The position numbers were made by a program, and so were the translations under genes. Below, piece by piece: positions 39,855-49,129 of a stretch of DNA of 64,000 nucleotides. The first letter of the stretch is position 1; every line of letters begins with the position of its first letter. Origin of the DNA: Dickeya oryzae. GTDB lineage: Bacteria > Pseudomonadota > Gammaproteobacteria > Enterobacterales > Enterobacteriaceae. Under the pieces are notes generated by a model that was not told the origin of the DNA, searched no databases, and saw only the letters and a list, made by a program, of their open reading frames with translations. The stretch covers positions 186,001-250,000 of the forward strand of contig NZ_SULL01000013.1 of assembly GCF_009372235.1 (NCBI RefSeq), in the 5' to 3' direction.

Positions 39855-41201
39855 ATGGACGAAAAGACATTTTATACCTTTCTTGAAGACAAACATTTCA
39901 TCGAGTTACAAGAGCTGCTCAAAACATCGGATGACATCCTTGATGTGATTACGCTAACGGAAAATCAGCACTCCCATATGTTGGCCTGGTGCCTGAATCC
40001 GAATGAAGGCCATGGTCAGCGCGACGCGATAATTAAAGATTTTCTGACCGCCGCCTATTACAGCAGTACCAAACATAAATACGACAATAAAAAATTTTTC
40101 CATATCTGGACCCCCGGTTTAATTCATCAAACCAGCTTTGGTTCGCTGTTTGTCTGCCGGGAATTCAGCATTTTTGACGGTAACGAAAGCCGCCGACGCC
40201 TTGACCTGTTTTTGATCGACCCGCAAAACAAATTTATCGTCACGATAGAGAATAAAGCGGGTTCAACCCCCGACGTCACCCAGCTTGACGATTATCACGC
40301 CGCAGTGAAAAAAGCGCTGGCGCGTAACGCCTGTTTCAACAGCTATCTCTTCCTGTTCGTCACCATCGACAAATGGTTTAATCAATCAGCCGATAACGAT
40401 TTTGTCAGCCAGGCCAATCACTGGGCATTTATGAACTACCAGTGGTTGGGTAAAGCAGCGCATCGCGCCCGCCTGCAATCCGAAAATCATCATGCAGCGG
40501 TGCAGTTGCTGTTGTCGTACTGCCAGAAACAAGCCGATTGGCAAAGCCCAGCCGAGCAACGAATCTCCGAGCTTTCTGCCACGCTGGCAATCCGTTATGC
40601 ACCGCTGGTGGAATACTTTTATCAGCAAAGAAATCACTCGCCGGTCAAATGGCGTGCCAGCACATTTACCGGCATCGACGCCGAAATGCTGCTGTTCCTG
40701 CAACAGCACCGCCCACTTTGCGACAAGCTGTTCCAATCCCGAGGCATTGCCGGTGTGCTGGTTAACATGAAAAAAGCCCTGCCGGATTTGCAGGGTGATG
40801 ACGGCTCGCACAACAATAATCTGCAAATCAGCCGCACCTGGTTTAATTTTGTGACCGACACTATGCTGGAGATCAGCGCGGAAACATACTGGCCTCTCTA
40901 CGTGAACATTTACAGAGAAAAAAGCGAAAACAGCCGCCATCCACGCTTCGGCTTGCGGGCGTTTTACGCTGAGGCTTACCTGAGTGAAGCCTTCTCCTCT
41001 TCACATTCCGCATTCACCGACTGGCTCTATCAACACTTTCCTGACGGCAGAAAATCCAGATCTTATGACTGGAAAACACTCAGCCATCAATACGGATTGA
41101 GCGCAACGGAGGTAGTTGAGCAGGCAAAACGACTCGCACAAAAAATAGACACGTTCATTCAGCAGGGAAATGAAGCCGCACAACCAGACGGTGGTTCATA
41201 G
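39855..41201 (+). CDS. PD-(D/E)XK nuclease-superfamily protein
   Basis: 448 residues. The N-terminal third fits the PDDEXK_4 type: RRRLDLFLID (Asp117) and FIVTIENKAG (Glu132-Asn-Lys134) form the D...(E)XK metal site, followed by QLDDY. The rest of the protein has no motif I know. The start at 39855 was taken where the family sequence begins (MDEKTFYTFLED); the frame upstream overlaps yohK. It stands alone between yohK and cdd, where E. coli has no gene. Related proteins occur singly in bacterial genomes and are often suspected to be defence genes; that is inference. Confidence 0.8.
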   Translation: MDEKTFYTFLEDKHFIELQELLKTSDDILDVITLTENQHSHMLAWCLNPNEGHGQRDAIIKDFLTAAYYSSTKHKYDNKKFFHIWTPGLIHQTSFGSLFVCREFSIFDGNESRRRLDLFLIDPQNKFIVTIENKAGSTPDVTQLDDYHAAVKKALARNACFNSYLFLFVTIDKWFNQSADNDFVSQANHWAFMNYQWLGKAAHRARLQSENHHAAVQLLLSYCQKQADWQSPAEQRISELSATLAIRYAPLVEYFYQQRNHSPVKWRASTFTGIDAEMLLFLQQHRPLCDKLFQSRGIAGVLVNMKKALPDLQGDDGSHNNNLQISRTWFNFVTDTMLEISAETYWPLYVNIYREKSENSRHPRFGLRAFYAEAYLSEAFSSSHSAFTDWLYQHFPDGRKSRSYDWKTLSHQYGLSATEVVEQAKRLAQKIDTFIQQGNEAAQPDGGS

Positions 41202-41239
41202 TCACTTTCTCAATACCAACCGGGTTTGCGTCTAAAACC

Positions 41240-41255
41240 TGCGAGATATCTCGCA
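41240..41255. repeat. Perfect 16-bp palindrome upstream of cdd
   Basis: TGCGAGATATCTCGCA is fully self-complementary and lies about 35 bases before the CRP-like site and 118 bases before the cdd start. It could be a dimeric operator; it does not match any site I can name. Confidence 0.7.
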
Positions 41256-41289
41256 TTTGTGATTTCTTTTTCATTCATTTCATTCTAAA

Positions 41290-41305
41290 AGTGATAATAA
41301 TCACA
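41290..41305. promoter_or_regulatory. CRP-type site upstream of cdd
   Basis: AGTGA-TAATAA-TCACA fits the CRP consensus TGTGA-N6-TCACA, with both GTGA and TCAC half sites intact. A weaker TGTGATTTCTTTTTCAT half site lies about 30 bases upstream. In E. coli cdd is activated by CRP and repressed by CytR through several such sites. Confidence 0.75.
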
Positions 41306-41372
41306 AATATTAGCTGTATCACTGTCCACACTTGGGTCAGTACGCCTTGTAAACCGGGAAAGGGAAACCACC

Positions 41373-42260
41373 ATGCAAGCACGCTTTCATGACGCCTTCA
41401 CGCAACTGCCTGCGACGCTACAAACCGCGTTGGCTCCCATACTGGCGCGTGACGATTTCGCCGCCATGCTAACCGCCGACGACGTTCGACAGATTTGCGC
41501 CCACTGTCAGCTCGACGCCGATGAACTGGCCTTTGCCTTGCTGCCGCTGGCCGCCGCCTGTGCACTGACGCCGGTTTCTGATTTTCACGTTGGCGCTATC
41601 GCACAAGGAGTCAGCGGCGCATTCTACTGGGGCGCTAATATGGAATTTGACGGCCTGCCGTTACAGCAGACTGTCCATGCCGAACAAAGCGCGATTAGCC
41701 ACGCCTGGTTGCGCGATGAGCCTGCGTTGCGCGCGGTAACCGTCAATTACACGCCCTGTGGTCACTGCCGCCAGTTCATGAATGAACTGAACAGTGCACC
41801 TGACTTGCGTATTTGTCTGCCGGGACGGGAAGCGGCGGCGCTCAGCCATTACCTGCCGGATGCCTTTGGCCCGCGTGATTTAGCGATCAACACCCTGTTG
41901 ATGGATGCCATCGATAATGGATTAACACTGGTAACGGACGACGCGCTGTGCCAGTTAGCACTGACTGCCGCCAACCGCAGCCACGCACCGTACAGTAAGG
42001 CGTTTAGCGGCATCGCGCTGGAGACGCGGCAAGGCCATCGCTACACCGGACGTTATGCGGAAAACGCTGCGTTCAACCCCAGCCTGCCTCCTTTGCAGGC
42101 GGCCCTGAATCTTGTCAATCTGGCTGGCGAGGCATTTAGCGATATTCAGCGGGCGGTTCTGGTGGAGTCAAGCCATGCCGCACTCAGTCAGTGGAGCCTG
42201 GCCCAACCGTTGCTGGCCTCGTTGGGGTACACCGCACTGCACCACGCACTGGCCGATTGA
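41373..42260 (+). CDS. cdd: Cytidine deaminase
   Basis: 295-residue zinc enzyme deaminating cytidine and deoxycytidine in pyrimidine salvage; the long two-domain enterobacterial type. Zinc and catalytic residues are His102 and Glu104 in VHAEQSA and Cys129/Cys132 in TPCGHC, with the same numbering as the E. coli enzyme. GGGAAAG precedes the ATG. Followed by a hairpin terminator; preceded by a CRP-type site. Confidence 0.96.
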   Translation: MQARFHDAFTQLPATLQTALAPILARDDFAAMLTADDVRQICAHCQLDADELAFALLPLAAACALTPVSDFHVGAIAQGVSGAFYWGANMEFDGLPLQQTVHAEQSAISHAWLRDEPALRAVTVNYTPCGHCRQFMNELNSAPDLRICLPGREAAALSHYLPDAFGPRDLAINTLLMDAIDNGLTLVTDDALCQLALTAANRSHAPYSKAFSGIALETRQGHRYTGRYAENAAFNPSLPPLQAALNLVNLAGEAFSDIQRAVLVESSHAALSQWSLAQPLLASLGYTALHHALAD

Positions 42261-42268
42261 AGCATCAC

Positions 42269-42296
42269 GCCGTCATCTTATTGATGAGATGACGGC
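42269..42296 (+). terminator. Terminator hairpin after cdd
   Basis: 10-bp perfect stem (42269-42278 with 42287-42296), loop of 8 bases, starting 8 bases after the cdd stop. It is followed by ATCCCCCC, then a short TT, so the U-tract is poor. Confidence 0.55.
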
Positions 42297-42499
42297 ATCC
42301 CCCCCTTCTGCGGCCTTCATTGTCGCTAAAAGCCGCCACTATGTGACTTCCCCCACATAATTTTTATATGCAAGTCATCTGTAATTATTTTAATTAACAA
42401 TCCCTGTACATATTTGCTGGGTACTTTAAGATCGCCGGTATCGATCGCTTCCCGCTGGTTCTCCGAACCGATTTCAGCTACCAAAGAGTCGAAAAAGTC

Positions 42500-44197
42500 A
42501 TGGAATTGGAATACGAAAGTAAACGTCCGCTCTACATCCCTTATGCTGGTCCCCTCCTGCTCGAGTTCCCCCTTCTGAACAAAGGCAGCGCCTTTACCGA
42601 AGAAGAACGCGATCATTTCAACCTGCACGGTCTGCTGCCTGAAGCAGTAGAAACCATTGAAGAACAAGCAGAACGCGCCTGGCGGCAGTATCAGGAATTC
42701 AAGAACGATATGGAAAAACACGTGTACCTGCGTAATATCCAGGACACGAACGAAACCCTGTTCTACCGCCTGCTGGAAAACCACCTGAGCGAAATGATGC
42801 CGATCATTTACACGCCGACGGTTGGTGCTGCTTGTGAACACTTCTCCGACATTTATCGTCGTGCTCGTGGTCTGTTCATCTCCTACCCTAACCGTGAGCA
42901 TATCGACGATATGCTGCAAAACGCCACCAAACAGAACGTAAAAGTCATCGTGGTGACGGACGGTGAACGTATTCTGGGTCTGGGTGACCAGGGTATCGGC
43001 GGTATGGGGATTCCGATCGGTAAATTGTCTTTGTACACCGCGTGCGGCGGCATCAGCCCGGCGTATACTCTGCCGGTGGTACTGGATGTTGGGACCAACA
43101 ACCCGCAACTGCTCAACGACCCGCTGTACATGGGCTGGCGTCACCCGCGTATTACCGGTGACGAATACTATGAGTTCGTGAACGAATTCATTCAGGCTGT
43201 GAAACGCCGCTGGCCGAACGTCCTGCTGCAGTTCGAAGACTTCGCACAGAACAACGCCATGCCGTTGCTGAACCGCTACCGTGATGAAATCTGTAGCTTC
43301 AACGACGACATTCAGGGCACCGCCGCCGTGGCACTGGGCAGCCTGATCGCCGCCAGCCGTGCAGCAGGCAGCCAGTTGCGCGATCAGACCGTGGCGTTTT
43401 TGGGTGCAGGTTCCGCTGGTTGCGGTATCGCCGAGCAGATCATCGCACAGATGAAGTCTGAAGGGCTGAGCGACGAAGAAGCCCGCGCCCGCGTATTCAT
43501 GGTAGACCGTTTTGGCTTGTTGACCGACAAACTGCCTAACCTGCTCGACTTCCAGAGCAAGCTGGTGCAGAAAAGCGGCAAACTGGCTCAGTGGGATGTC
43601 ACCCGTGACGCCATCTCGTTGATGGATGTGATGCGTAACGCCAAGCCGACCATCCTGATCGGTGTATCAGGTCAGCCGGGCTTGTTCACGGAAGAAATCA
43701 TCCGTGAAATGCACCGTAATTGCGCTCGCCCGATCGTGATGCCGCTGTCCAACCCGACATCCCGTGTGGAAGCGCGTCCGGAAGATATCATCCGTTGGAC
43801 CGACGGTGCCGCACTGGTCGCGACCGGTAGCCCGTTCTCCCCGGTACAGCACAAAGACAAGGTTTACCCGATCGCACAGTGCAATAACTCGTACATTTTC
43901 CCAGGCATTGGTCTGGGTGTGTTGGCCAGTGGCGCGAAACGTATCACTGATGGCATGCTGATGGCCTCCAGCCGTGCGCTGGCTGACTGCTCTCCGTTGG
44001 CGAATCAGGGTGAAGGTGCACTGCTGCCAGATGTTGACACCATTCAGGAAGTATCCAAACACATCGCGCTGGAAGTGGCTAAAGCCGCCCAGTTGCAGGG
44101 TGTGGCGGAAGTGACAACTGAAGAGGCGCTGGTCAAAGCGATTGCTCATAACTTCTGGCATCCGCAGTACCGCACCTACAAACGCACCTCGTTCTGA
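42500..44197 (+). CDS. maeA: NAD-dependent malic enzyme
   Basis: 565 residues, the same length as E. coli MaeA (SfcA). It converts malate to pyruvate and CO2 with NAD. Conserved parts: [45 protein letters not shown] (metal and malate site) and the nucleotide fold [13 protein letters not shown]. Monocistronic, with its own terminator at 44243. Confidence 0.97.
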   Translation: MELEYESKRPLYIPYAGPLLLEFPLLNKGSAFTEEERDHFNLHGLLPEAVETIEEQAERAWRQYQEFKNDMEKHVYLRNIQDTNETLFYRLLENHLSEMMPIIYTPTVGAACEHFSDIYRRARGLFISYPNREHIDDMLQNATKQNVKVIVVTDGERILGLGDQGIGGMGIPIGKLSLYTACGGISPAYTLPVVLDVGTNNPQLLNDPLYMGWRHPRITGDEYYEFVNEFIQAVKRRWPNVLLQFEDFAQNNAMPLLNRYRDEICSFNDDIQGTAAVALGSLIAASRAAGSQLRDQTVAFLGAGSAGCGIAEQIIAQMKSEGLSDEEARARVFMVDRFGLLTDKLPNLLDFQSKLVQKSGKLAQWDVTRDAISLMDVMRNAKPTILIGVSGQPGLFTEEIIREMHRNCARPIVMPLSNPTSRVEARPEDIIRWTDGAALVATGSPFSPVQHKDKVYPIAQCNNSYIFPGIGLGVLASGAKRITDGMLMASSRALADCSPLANQGEGALLPDVDTIQEVSKHIALEVAKAAQLQGVAEVTTEEALVKAIAHNFWHPQYRTYKRTSF

Positions 44198-44242
44198 TTG
44201 TGCATGCCGATTGCCCGGATTGCAGGGCGATCACGGTTTCAG

Positions 44243-44266
44243 ACGCGGCCTCGGCCGCGTTTTTTA
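44243..44266 (+). terminator. Intrinsic terminator after maeA
   Basis: ACGCGGCC-TC-GGCCGCGT stem followed by TTTTTAT, 45 bases after the maeA stop. Good rho-independent form. Confidence 0.88.
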
Positions 44267-44396
44267 TCCCTTTCCCTTCTGATACACGTCATTCTCCCCC
44301 CCGGCGATTTCTGCCATAATGGCACGCTATCGATACATCAATGTCATGCCTGTTTTGCCTGCTGTGCCATGCAACGAACGGGTGTGTGGAGCTGCC

Positions 44397-45632
44397 ATGG
44401 ATACTTCGGGTTTACTCTCTCTGGAACAGGCGCGGCATGCCATGCTGACGCAAGTTTCCGCACTTACCACCACAGAAACCGTTTCTATCTATCAGGCTGC
44501 CGGTCGTATTACCGCCACCGCGGTGACCTCGCCTATCAATGTGCCGCCATTCGACAATTCGGCGATGGACGGCTACGCCGTGCGGTGTCATGAGCTCACC
44601 GGTCAGCCGTTACCCGTAGCAGGTAAAGCATTTGCTGGCGCGCCATTTGACGCAGACTGGCCTGAAGGCAGCTGTATTCGCATTATGACCGGTGCGGCGA
44701 TCCCCGCCGGTGCCGACGCGGTGGTCATGCAGGAGGAAACACAAAGCGATGCCGATGGCCGGATTCGGTGCACCCATGCGGTGAAACCGGGCCAGAATAT
44801 CCGCCGTATCGGTGAGGACATACAACAGCAGGCGCAGGTTCTGCCCGCAGGTACGCGGCTGGGGGCGGCCGAATTGCCGTTGCTGGCATCACTGGGCATT
44901 GCCAGCATATCGGTCGTACGCCGTCTGCGGGTGGCGCTATTTTCCACCGGCGATGAGCTACAACCTGTCGGCGAGCCGTTGCAACCAGGGCAAATTTACG
45001 ATACCAACCGCTTTGCGGTACGGCTGATGCTCGAACAATTGGGCCATGACGTAATAGACCTTGGCATCGTGCGTGATGATCCCACCGCGCTGCGTGAGGT
45101 CTTTCTGCAGGCGGATCAGGCTGCCGATGTGGTGATCAGCAGCGGGGGCGTATCAGTAGGAGAAGCGGATTACACCAAACAGATGCTGGAAATGCTGGGA
45201 GATATCCGCTTTTGGAAACTGGCCATCAAACCCGGTAAACCATTTGCTTTCGGCAAGCTGAGCCACGCCTGGTTCTGCGGACTGCCGGGTAACCCGGTTT
45301 CCGCCGCGGTAACGTTTTACCAGCTCGTGCAACCGCTGCTGGCACAGTTGTCCGGCCATAGCGGGTGGTCATTACCGACACGTTTTCGGGTAAAAACAGC
45401 GACACCGCTGAAAAAATCCCCCGGCCGACTGGATTTCCAACGCGGCGTGTTAACCCGTAACTCACAGGGCGACCTGGAAGTGCGGACCACCGGGCATCAA
45501 GGCTCACATGTGTTCAGTTCTTTCAGTCTCGGCAACTGCTTCATCGTACTGGAAGCGGAACGCGGCCGTGTTGACGCGGGCGAATGGGTGGAAGTCGAAC
45601 CCTTCAACTCACTGTTACAGAGCCACTACTGA
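44397..45632 (+). CDS. moeA: Molybdopterin molybdenumtransferase MoeA
   Basis: 411 residues from the ATG at 44397 ([12 protein letters not shown]), equal to E. coli MoeA; GGAG lies 7 bases upstream, and the longer frame from 44319 is rejected. MoeA inserts molybdate into adenylated molybdopterin. Conserved [40 protein letters not shown] and GLPGNPVSA are present. Its stop shares one base with the moeB start. Works downstream of the moa products encoded at 17100-19831. Confidence 0.96.
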   Translation: MDTSGLLSLEQARHAMLTQVSALTTTETVSIYQAAGRITATAVTSPINVPPFDNSAMDGYAVRCHELTGQPLPVAGKAFAGAPFDADWPEGSCIRIMTGAAIPAGADAVVMQEETQSDADGRIRCTHAVKPGQNIRRIGEDIQQQAQVLPAGTRLGAAELPLLASLGIASISVVRRLRVALFSTGDELQPVGEPLQPGQIYDTNRFAVRLMLEQLGHDVIDLGIVRDDPTALREVFLQADQAADVVISSGGVSVGEADYTKQMLEMLGDIRFWKLAIKPGKPFAFGKLSHAWFCGLPGNPVSAAVTFYQLVQPLLAQLSGHSGWSLPTRFRVKTATPLKKSPGRLDFQRGVLTRNSQGDLEVRTTGHQGSHVFSSFSLGNCFIVLEAERGRVDAGEWVEVEPFNSLLQSHY

Positions 45633-46390
45633 TGCTGCCTGAACTGACTGATGAAGAAACCCTGCGTTATAATCGGCAAATCGTCCTGCGCGGGTTTGAT
45701 TTTGATGCACAGGAACGATTGAAAGCCGCTCGGGTACTGATTGTCGGGTTAGGTGGGCTGGGTTGTGCCGCCTCGCAGTATCTGGCATCAGCCGGTGTCG
45801 GCCAACTCACCCTGCTGGATTTTGATACCGTGTCACTGTCCAACCTGCAACGCCAGGTGTTACATCGCGACGATCGCATCGGCATGCCGAAAGTCGAGTC
45901 GGCCCGTCAGACCTTGCAGCGCATCAATCCACACATTCAGATAACACCGATTCAGGATAATCTGGACGATGACGCCCTACAGGCTGTCGTGACGCAACAC
46001 GATGTCGTGGTGGATTGCACTGATAACGTTTCTATTCGTGAGCGGCTTAACCATCTCTGTTTTCTGCAGAAAATACCGTTGGTTTCCGGTGCGGCGATCC
46101 GAATGGAAGGGCAAATCAGCGTTTTTACCTATCAACCGCAGGAGCCTTGCTACCGCTGCCTTAGCCGTTTGTTTGGCGACAGTGCACTCACCTGTGTCGA
46201 AGCGGGTGTGATGGCACCGTTGGTTGGCGTGATAGGGTCATTGCAGGCGCTGGAAACCATCAAGTTGCTGGCGCACTATGGCCAGCCGCTGGCGGGTAAA
46301 TTGCTGCTGTTTGATGCGATGACGATGCAATTTCGCGAAATGCGCTTATCGAAGAATCCAGACTGTGACACCTGTGGGCAGGTGACCTGA
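45632..46390 (+). CDS. moeB: Molybdopterin-synthase adenylyltransferase MoeB
   Basis: 252-residue E1-like enzyme that adenylates the C-terminal Gly of MoaD. The nucleotide-binding loop is VGLGGLGCAASQYLASAGVG. Zinc cysteines are in EPCYRCL and near the C-terminus in PDCDTCG. Coupled to moeA by a TGATG overlap, as in E. coli. The partner MoaD is at 17554-17799. Confidence 0.96.
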   Translation: MLPELTDEETLRYNRQIVLRGFDFDAQERLKAARVLIVGLGGLGCAASQYLASAGVGQLTLLDFDTVSLSNLQRQVLHRDDRIGMPKVESARQTLQRINPHIQITPIQDNLDDDALQAVVTQHDVVVDCTDNVSIRERLNHLCFLQKIPLVSGAAIRMEGQISVFTYQPQEPCYRCLSRLFGDSALTCVEAGVMAPLVGVIGSLQALETIKLLAHYGQPLAGKLLLFDAMTMQFREMRLSKNPDCDTCGQVT

Positions 46391-46580
46391 CGCCTTGCCC
46401 CGACAGAACGCCTGGCGTGTGCGCGGCCTGGCGGCAAGAATGCGAATAGGGCCACCACCACCTCAAGCCATCCACTCCAGACTGGCCGTTAGACGACCTT
46501 AATCGACCAACGGCCAGACCGCTGTAACAGAATTGGTGTAAGATAACCGCGTTTATGTTACTCCATAAGGTCGTCGCATC

Positions 46581-46976
46581 ATGACACAAGCATTATCTGA
46601 GGAAGAACGCATTCAGCAATCCATCACCCGGGTCGCCAAAGTCGTCTTCCCTACCACTATCAACCACCATTCCACGTTGTTTGGCGGCACCGCACTGGCA
46701 TGGATGGACGAAATTTCTTTTATTACTGCCACCCGTTTTTGCCATAAACCCCTGGTCACCGTTTCAACCGAAAAGATCAATTTCACGACCCCTATCCCAT
46801 CAGGCACGATTGTGGAGCTGGTCGGGCAGGTCAGCCGGGTCGGACGTACCAGCCTGACCGTAGATGTGTCGGTCTATCTGGAGCAGATGTACGCCGAAGG
46901 CCGCACCAAAGTGATTACCGGTCAGTTCAATTTTGTGGCAGTCAATGACGAAGGACGCCCCATTCCGCTATTCTGA
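46581..46976 (+). CDS. Acyl-CoA thioesterase, YciA-like hotdog fold
   Basis: 131-residue hotdog thioesterase. INHHSTLFGGTALAWMDE is the conserved substrate/catalytic region of the YciA/ACOT group, followed by STEKINFTTPIPSGTIVEL. Likely hydrolyses acyl-CoA in the cytoplasm. AAGG precedes the start by about 11 bases. Stands alone between moeB and a glycosyltransferase. Confidence 0.85.
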   Translation: MTQALSEEERIQQSITRVAKVVFPTTINHHSTLFGGTALAWMDEISFITATRFCHKPLVTVSTEKINFTTPIPSGTIVELVGQVSRVGRTSLTVDVSVYLEQMYAEGRTKVITGQFNFVAVNDEGRPIPLF

Positions 46977-47084
46977 TGGCGGACGCATCGGTGTTGCGAT
47001 GCGGCATAGTGCACGATATTACGCCAATGATGTCTGCTGGTGACAGAATATCGTCGAACTCTTTTCCTCTACCTGGTAAATGTA

Positions 47085-48137
47085 ATGATTTCCGTCTGCA
47101 TGATAATGAAAAACGAAGCCAGGCATCTTGCCAGCACGCTGGCCTCTATTGCAGCGCATTTTGACGATATTATCGTTGTCGATACAGGTTCTACTGATGA
47201 CTCCAAAGCCATCGCCCGCCAATTCACCCCCCATGTTTATGACTTCACTTGGGTCGCCGATTTCTCTGCGGCACGCAATGTGTCTTTGGATTACGCGCGT
47301 CACGATTGGGTTCTCGTGATTGATGCCGATGAAGAGGTCGAATCTGTTGATATTGAAGCACTACACGCTCTGATAAAAGCACATCCGCACTCGATAGGCC
47401 GCGTAGAACGCATCAATTACCTGGACGAAGGGAACGATATCACTACTGCCCGGGAATCCATCAACCGACTATTTTGCAAAGATAGGTATCACTACAGCGG
47501 TATTATTCACGAACAAGTGACACCACGAGACACCAACACGCCCTTAGCGCCGCCATTTATGGCGCCAATCCGGCTCAATCATGTGGGGTATAGAAAGGAA
47601 GTCTTGCAGGATACCGACAAGGTTTCACGCAATATCACGTTACTGAAACAGGCGCTCACGACGCAGGAAGATGACCCATACCTGCTATTCCAGTTAGGTA
47701 AAAGTTATTATCTGAAACGCGACTATCCGACAGCCATTCACTATTTTCAACAGGCAATACGCTTCGAGACCAATTTTACTTACGAATACACCGAAGACCT
47801 GATTGAAACTTACGGCTATGCATTGATCAATGCGGGGAAATATGCAGAAGCGATGGATATTATCCAGTATGAGTCCAACTTCTCATCCACTGATTTTATA
47901 TTTTTGAAAGCCCTCATACTGATGAATAATGGCCAACTGCAGAATGCAGTCGATTTATTCGTGCAATGTACAAATATGCCGACAGGGAATAAAGAAGGCG
48001 TCAACTCTTATAAAGCCAACTACAATGTCGGCGTTATTTTGGAATGTGTCGGCATGAAGCAGCAGGCTCTGGAATTTTACCAAAAATGCGGTAGTTACGC
48101 GTTGGCGCGTGACGGCATCCAGCGGCTGGTTCATTAA
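47085..48137 (+). CDS. Family 2 glycosyltransferase with C-terminal TPR region
   Basis: 350 residues. The N-terminal GT-A fold has ISVCMIMKNEARHL, VVDTGSTDDS and the DXD-type VIDADEE. The C-terminal half contains tetratricopeptide-like repeats, e.g. DPYLLFQLGKSYYLKRDYPTA and YGYALINAGKYAEAMD. This architecture is shared with SunS-like and other protein-modifying glycosyltransferases. The ATG at 47085 starts the fold; a GTG at 47040 is possible. No pathway genes are adjacent, so the acceptor is unknown. Codon use is more AT-rich than neighbours. Confidence 0.82.
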   Translation: MISVCMIMKNEARHLASTLASIAAHFDDIIVVDTGSTDDSKAIARQFTPHVYDFTWVADFSAARNVSLDYARHDWVLVIDADEEVESVDIEALHALIKAHPHSIGRVERINYLDEGNDITTARESINRLFCKDRYHYSGIIHEQVTPRDTNTPLAPPFMAPIRLNHVGYRKEVLQDTDKVSRNITLLKQALTTQEDDPYLLFQLGKSYYLKRDYPTAIHYFQQAIRFETNFTYEYTEDLIETYGYALINAGKYAEAMDIIQYESNFSSTDFIFLKALILMNNGQLQNAVDLFVQCTNMPTGNKEGVNSYKANYNVGVILECVGMKQQALEFYQKCGSYALARDGIQRLVH

Positions 48138-48368
48138 AGCGTCGGGTACAGATATCCTCAGCATGTCTGGTGGATATCTGTCTTATTCATTTTATTCATA
48201 TCATAGAAAAGAAATACGCTATCAGTTCGTATTCGATTATTTTCATTCAAATTATCAACCTCGGGTTACCACAGGGTAACCTAGGTACTTTCGGGTAATT
48301 CATTGTTTATAAAAATGGGGCGCGATAATATGCCGACATCACTGAACATGGTTTATGGTTTTACCCAC

Positions 48369-48408
48369 GCTTTTATCCGTCCATAAACGCCTTTATGCGT
48401 CCATAAAT
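48369..48408. repeat. 20-bp imperfect tandem duplication before the flavodoxin gene
   Basis: Two head-to-tail 20-base units (48369-48388, 48389-48408) sharing 17 of 20 positions, with CGTCCATAAA in both. They end just before the ribosome binding site of the WrbA-like gene. Confidence 0.85.
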
Positions 48409-48419
48409 GAGGAAATACA

Positions 48420-48974
48420 ATGAGCAAACTCGCGGTTGTCTACTATTCCGGCTACGGCCACACCAAACATATCGCTGAACTGGTTGCAGAGAGCGCACAG
48501 GCAAGCCTGATCGCTATTGATAGCAACGGCGATATCACCGACGCCGACTGGGAAACTCTGAACGCCGCAAACGGTATCATTTTCGGTGCACCGACCTACA
48601 TGGGCAACGTACCGTGGCAGTTCAAAAAATTTGCTGATGCCAGCTCCAAAATTTGGTTTACCCGTGGCTGGCAGGACAAAGTATTTGGCGGTTTCGCCAA
48701 CAGCGCCAGCCTGAATGGTGACAAGCAAGTTACCCTGATTTATCTGCAGACGCTGGCGGCACAGCACGGCGGTATCTGGGTTAGCCTGGGACAAGCGCCA
48801 GCTAACGCGCTGGCTTCCACCCGTAACGATGCCAACAACCTCGGTGGTTCTGCCGGTGCACTGATTCAGTCTCCGTCTGACGCTGGTGCGGATGCCATCC
48901 CGGCAGGTGACCTGGAAACCGCTAGATTGTACGGCGCACGCGTTGCTGAAATTACCCGCCGCCTGCACGGTTAA
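48420..48974 (+). CDS. WrbA-like flavodoxin-family NAD(P)H oxidoreductase
   Basis: 184-residue flavodoxin fold. The phosphate loop YYSGYGHTKHIAE binds FMN, FGAPTYMGNVPWQFKKF is the second FMN loop, and HGGIWVSLGQAP resembles the WrbA C-terminal region. It probably catalyses two-electron quinone reduction in the cytoplasm. GAGG lies 8 bases before the ATG. Followed by a strong terminator. Not the canonical wrbA (198 residues) but a shorter relative. Confidence 0.82.
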   Translation: MSKLAVVYYSGYGHTKHIAELVAESAQASLIAIDSNGDITDADWETLNAANGIIFGAPTYMGNVPWQFKKFADASSKIWFTRGWQDKVFGGFANSASLNGDKQVTLIYLQTLAAQHGGIWVSLGQAPANALASTRNDANNLGGSAGALIQSPSDAGADAIPAGDLETARLYGARVAEITRRLHG

Positions 48975-49008
48975 TAGCGTTTCCTTTAACTATTCATATG
49001 TAGCTATT

Positions 49009-49039
49009 AATATGCCCGGTTTAACCGGGCATATTTTTG
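49009..49039 (+). terminator. Terminator after the flavodoxin gene
   Basis: 12-bp stem AATATGCCCGGT/ACCGGGCATATT (49009-49020, 49024-49035) with TTA loop, ending in a T-run (ATTTTTG). Confidence 0.88.
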
Positions 49040-49077
49040 TCTATAGACCCCTTACATAGACGTTTCTATAGATAAAA

Positions 49078-49102
49078 GGCGGGCTGAGAATATCAGCCCG
49101 CC
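49078..49102 (-). terminator. Terminator of the tail fibre gene
   Basis: 10-bp stem GGCGGGCTGA/TCAGCCCGCC with 5-base loop. On the minus strand it is followed by TTTTATC, 28 bases after the tail fibre stop. Confidence 0.85.
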
Positions 49103-49129
49103 AGTCTATTGATGCATACAGGTCAGAGA

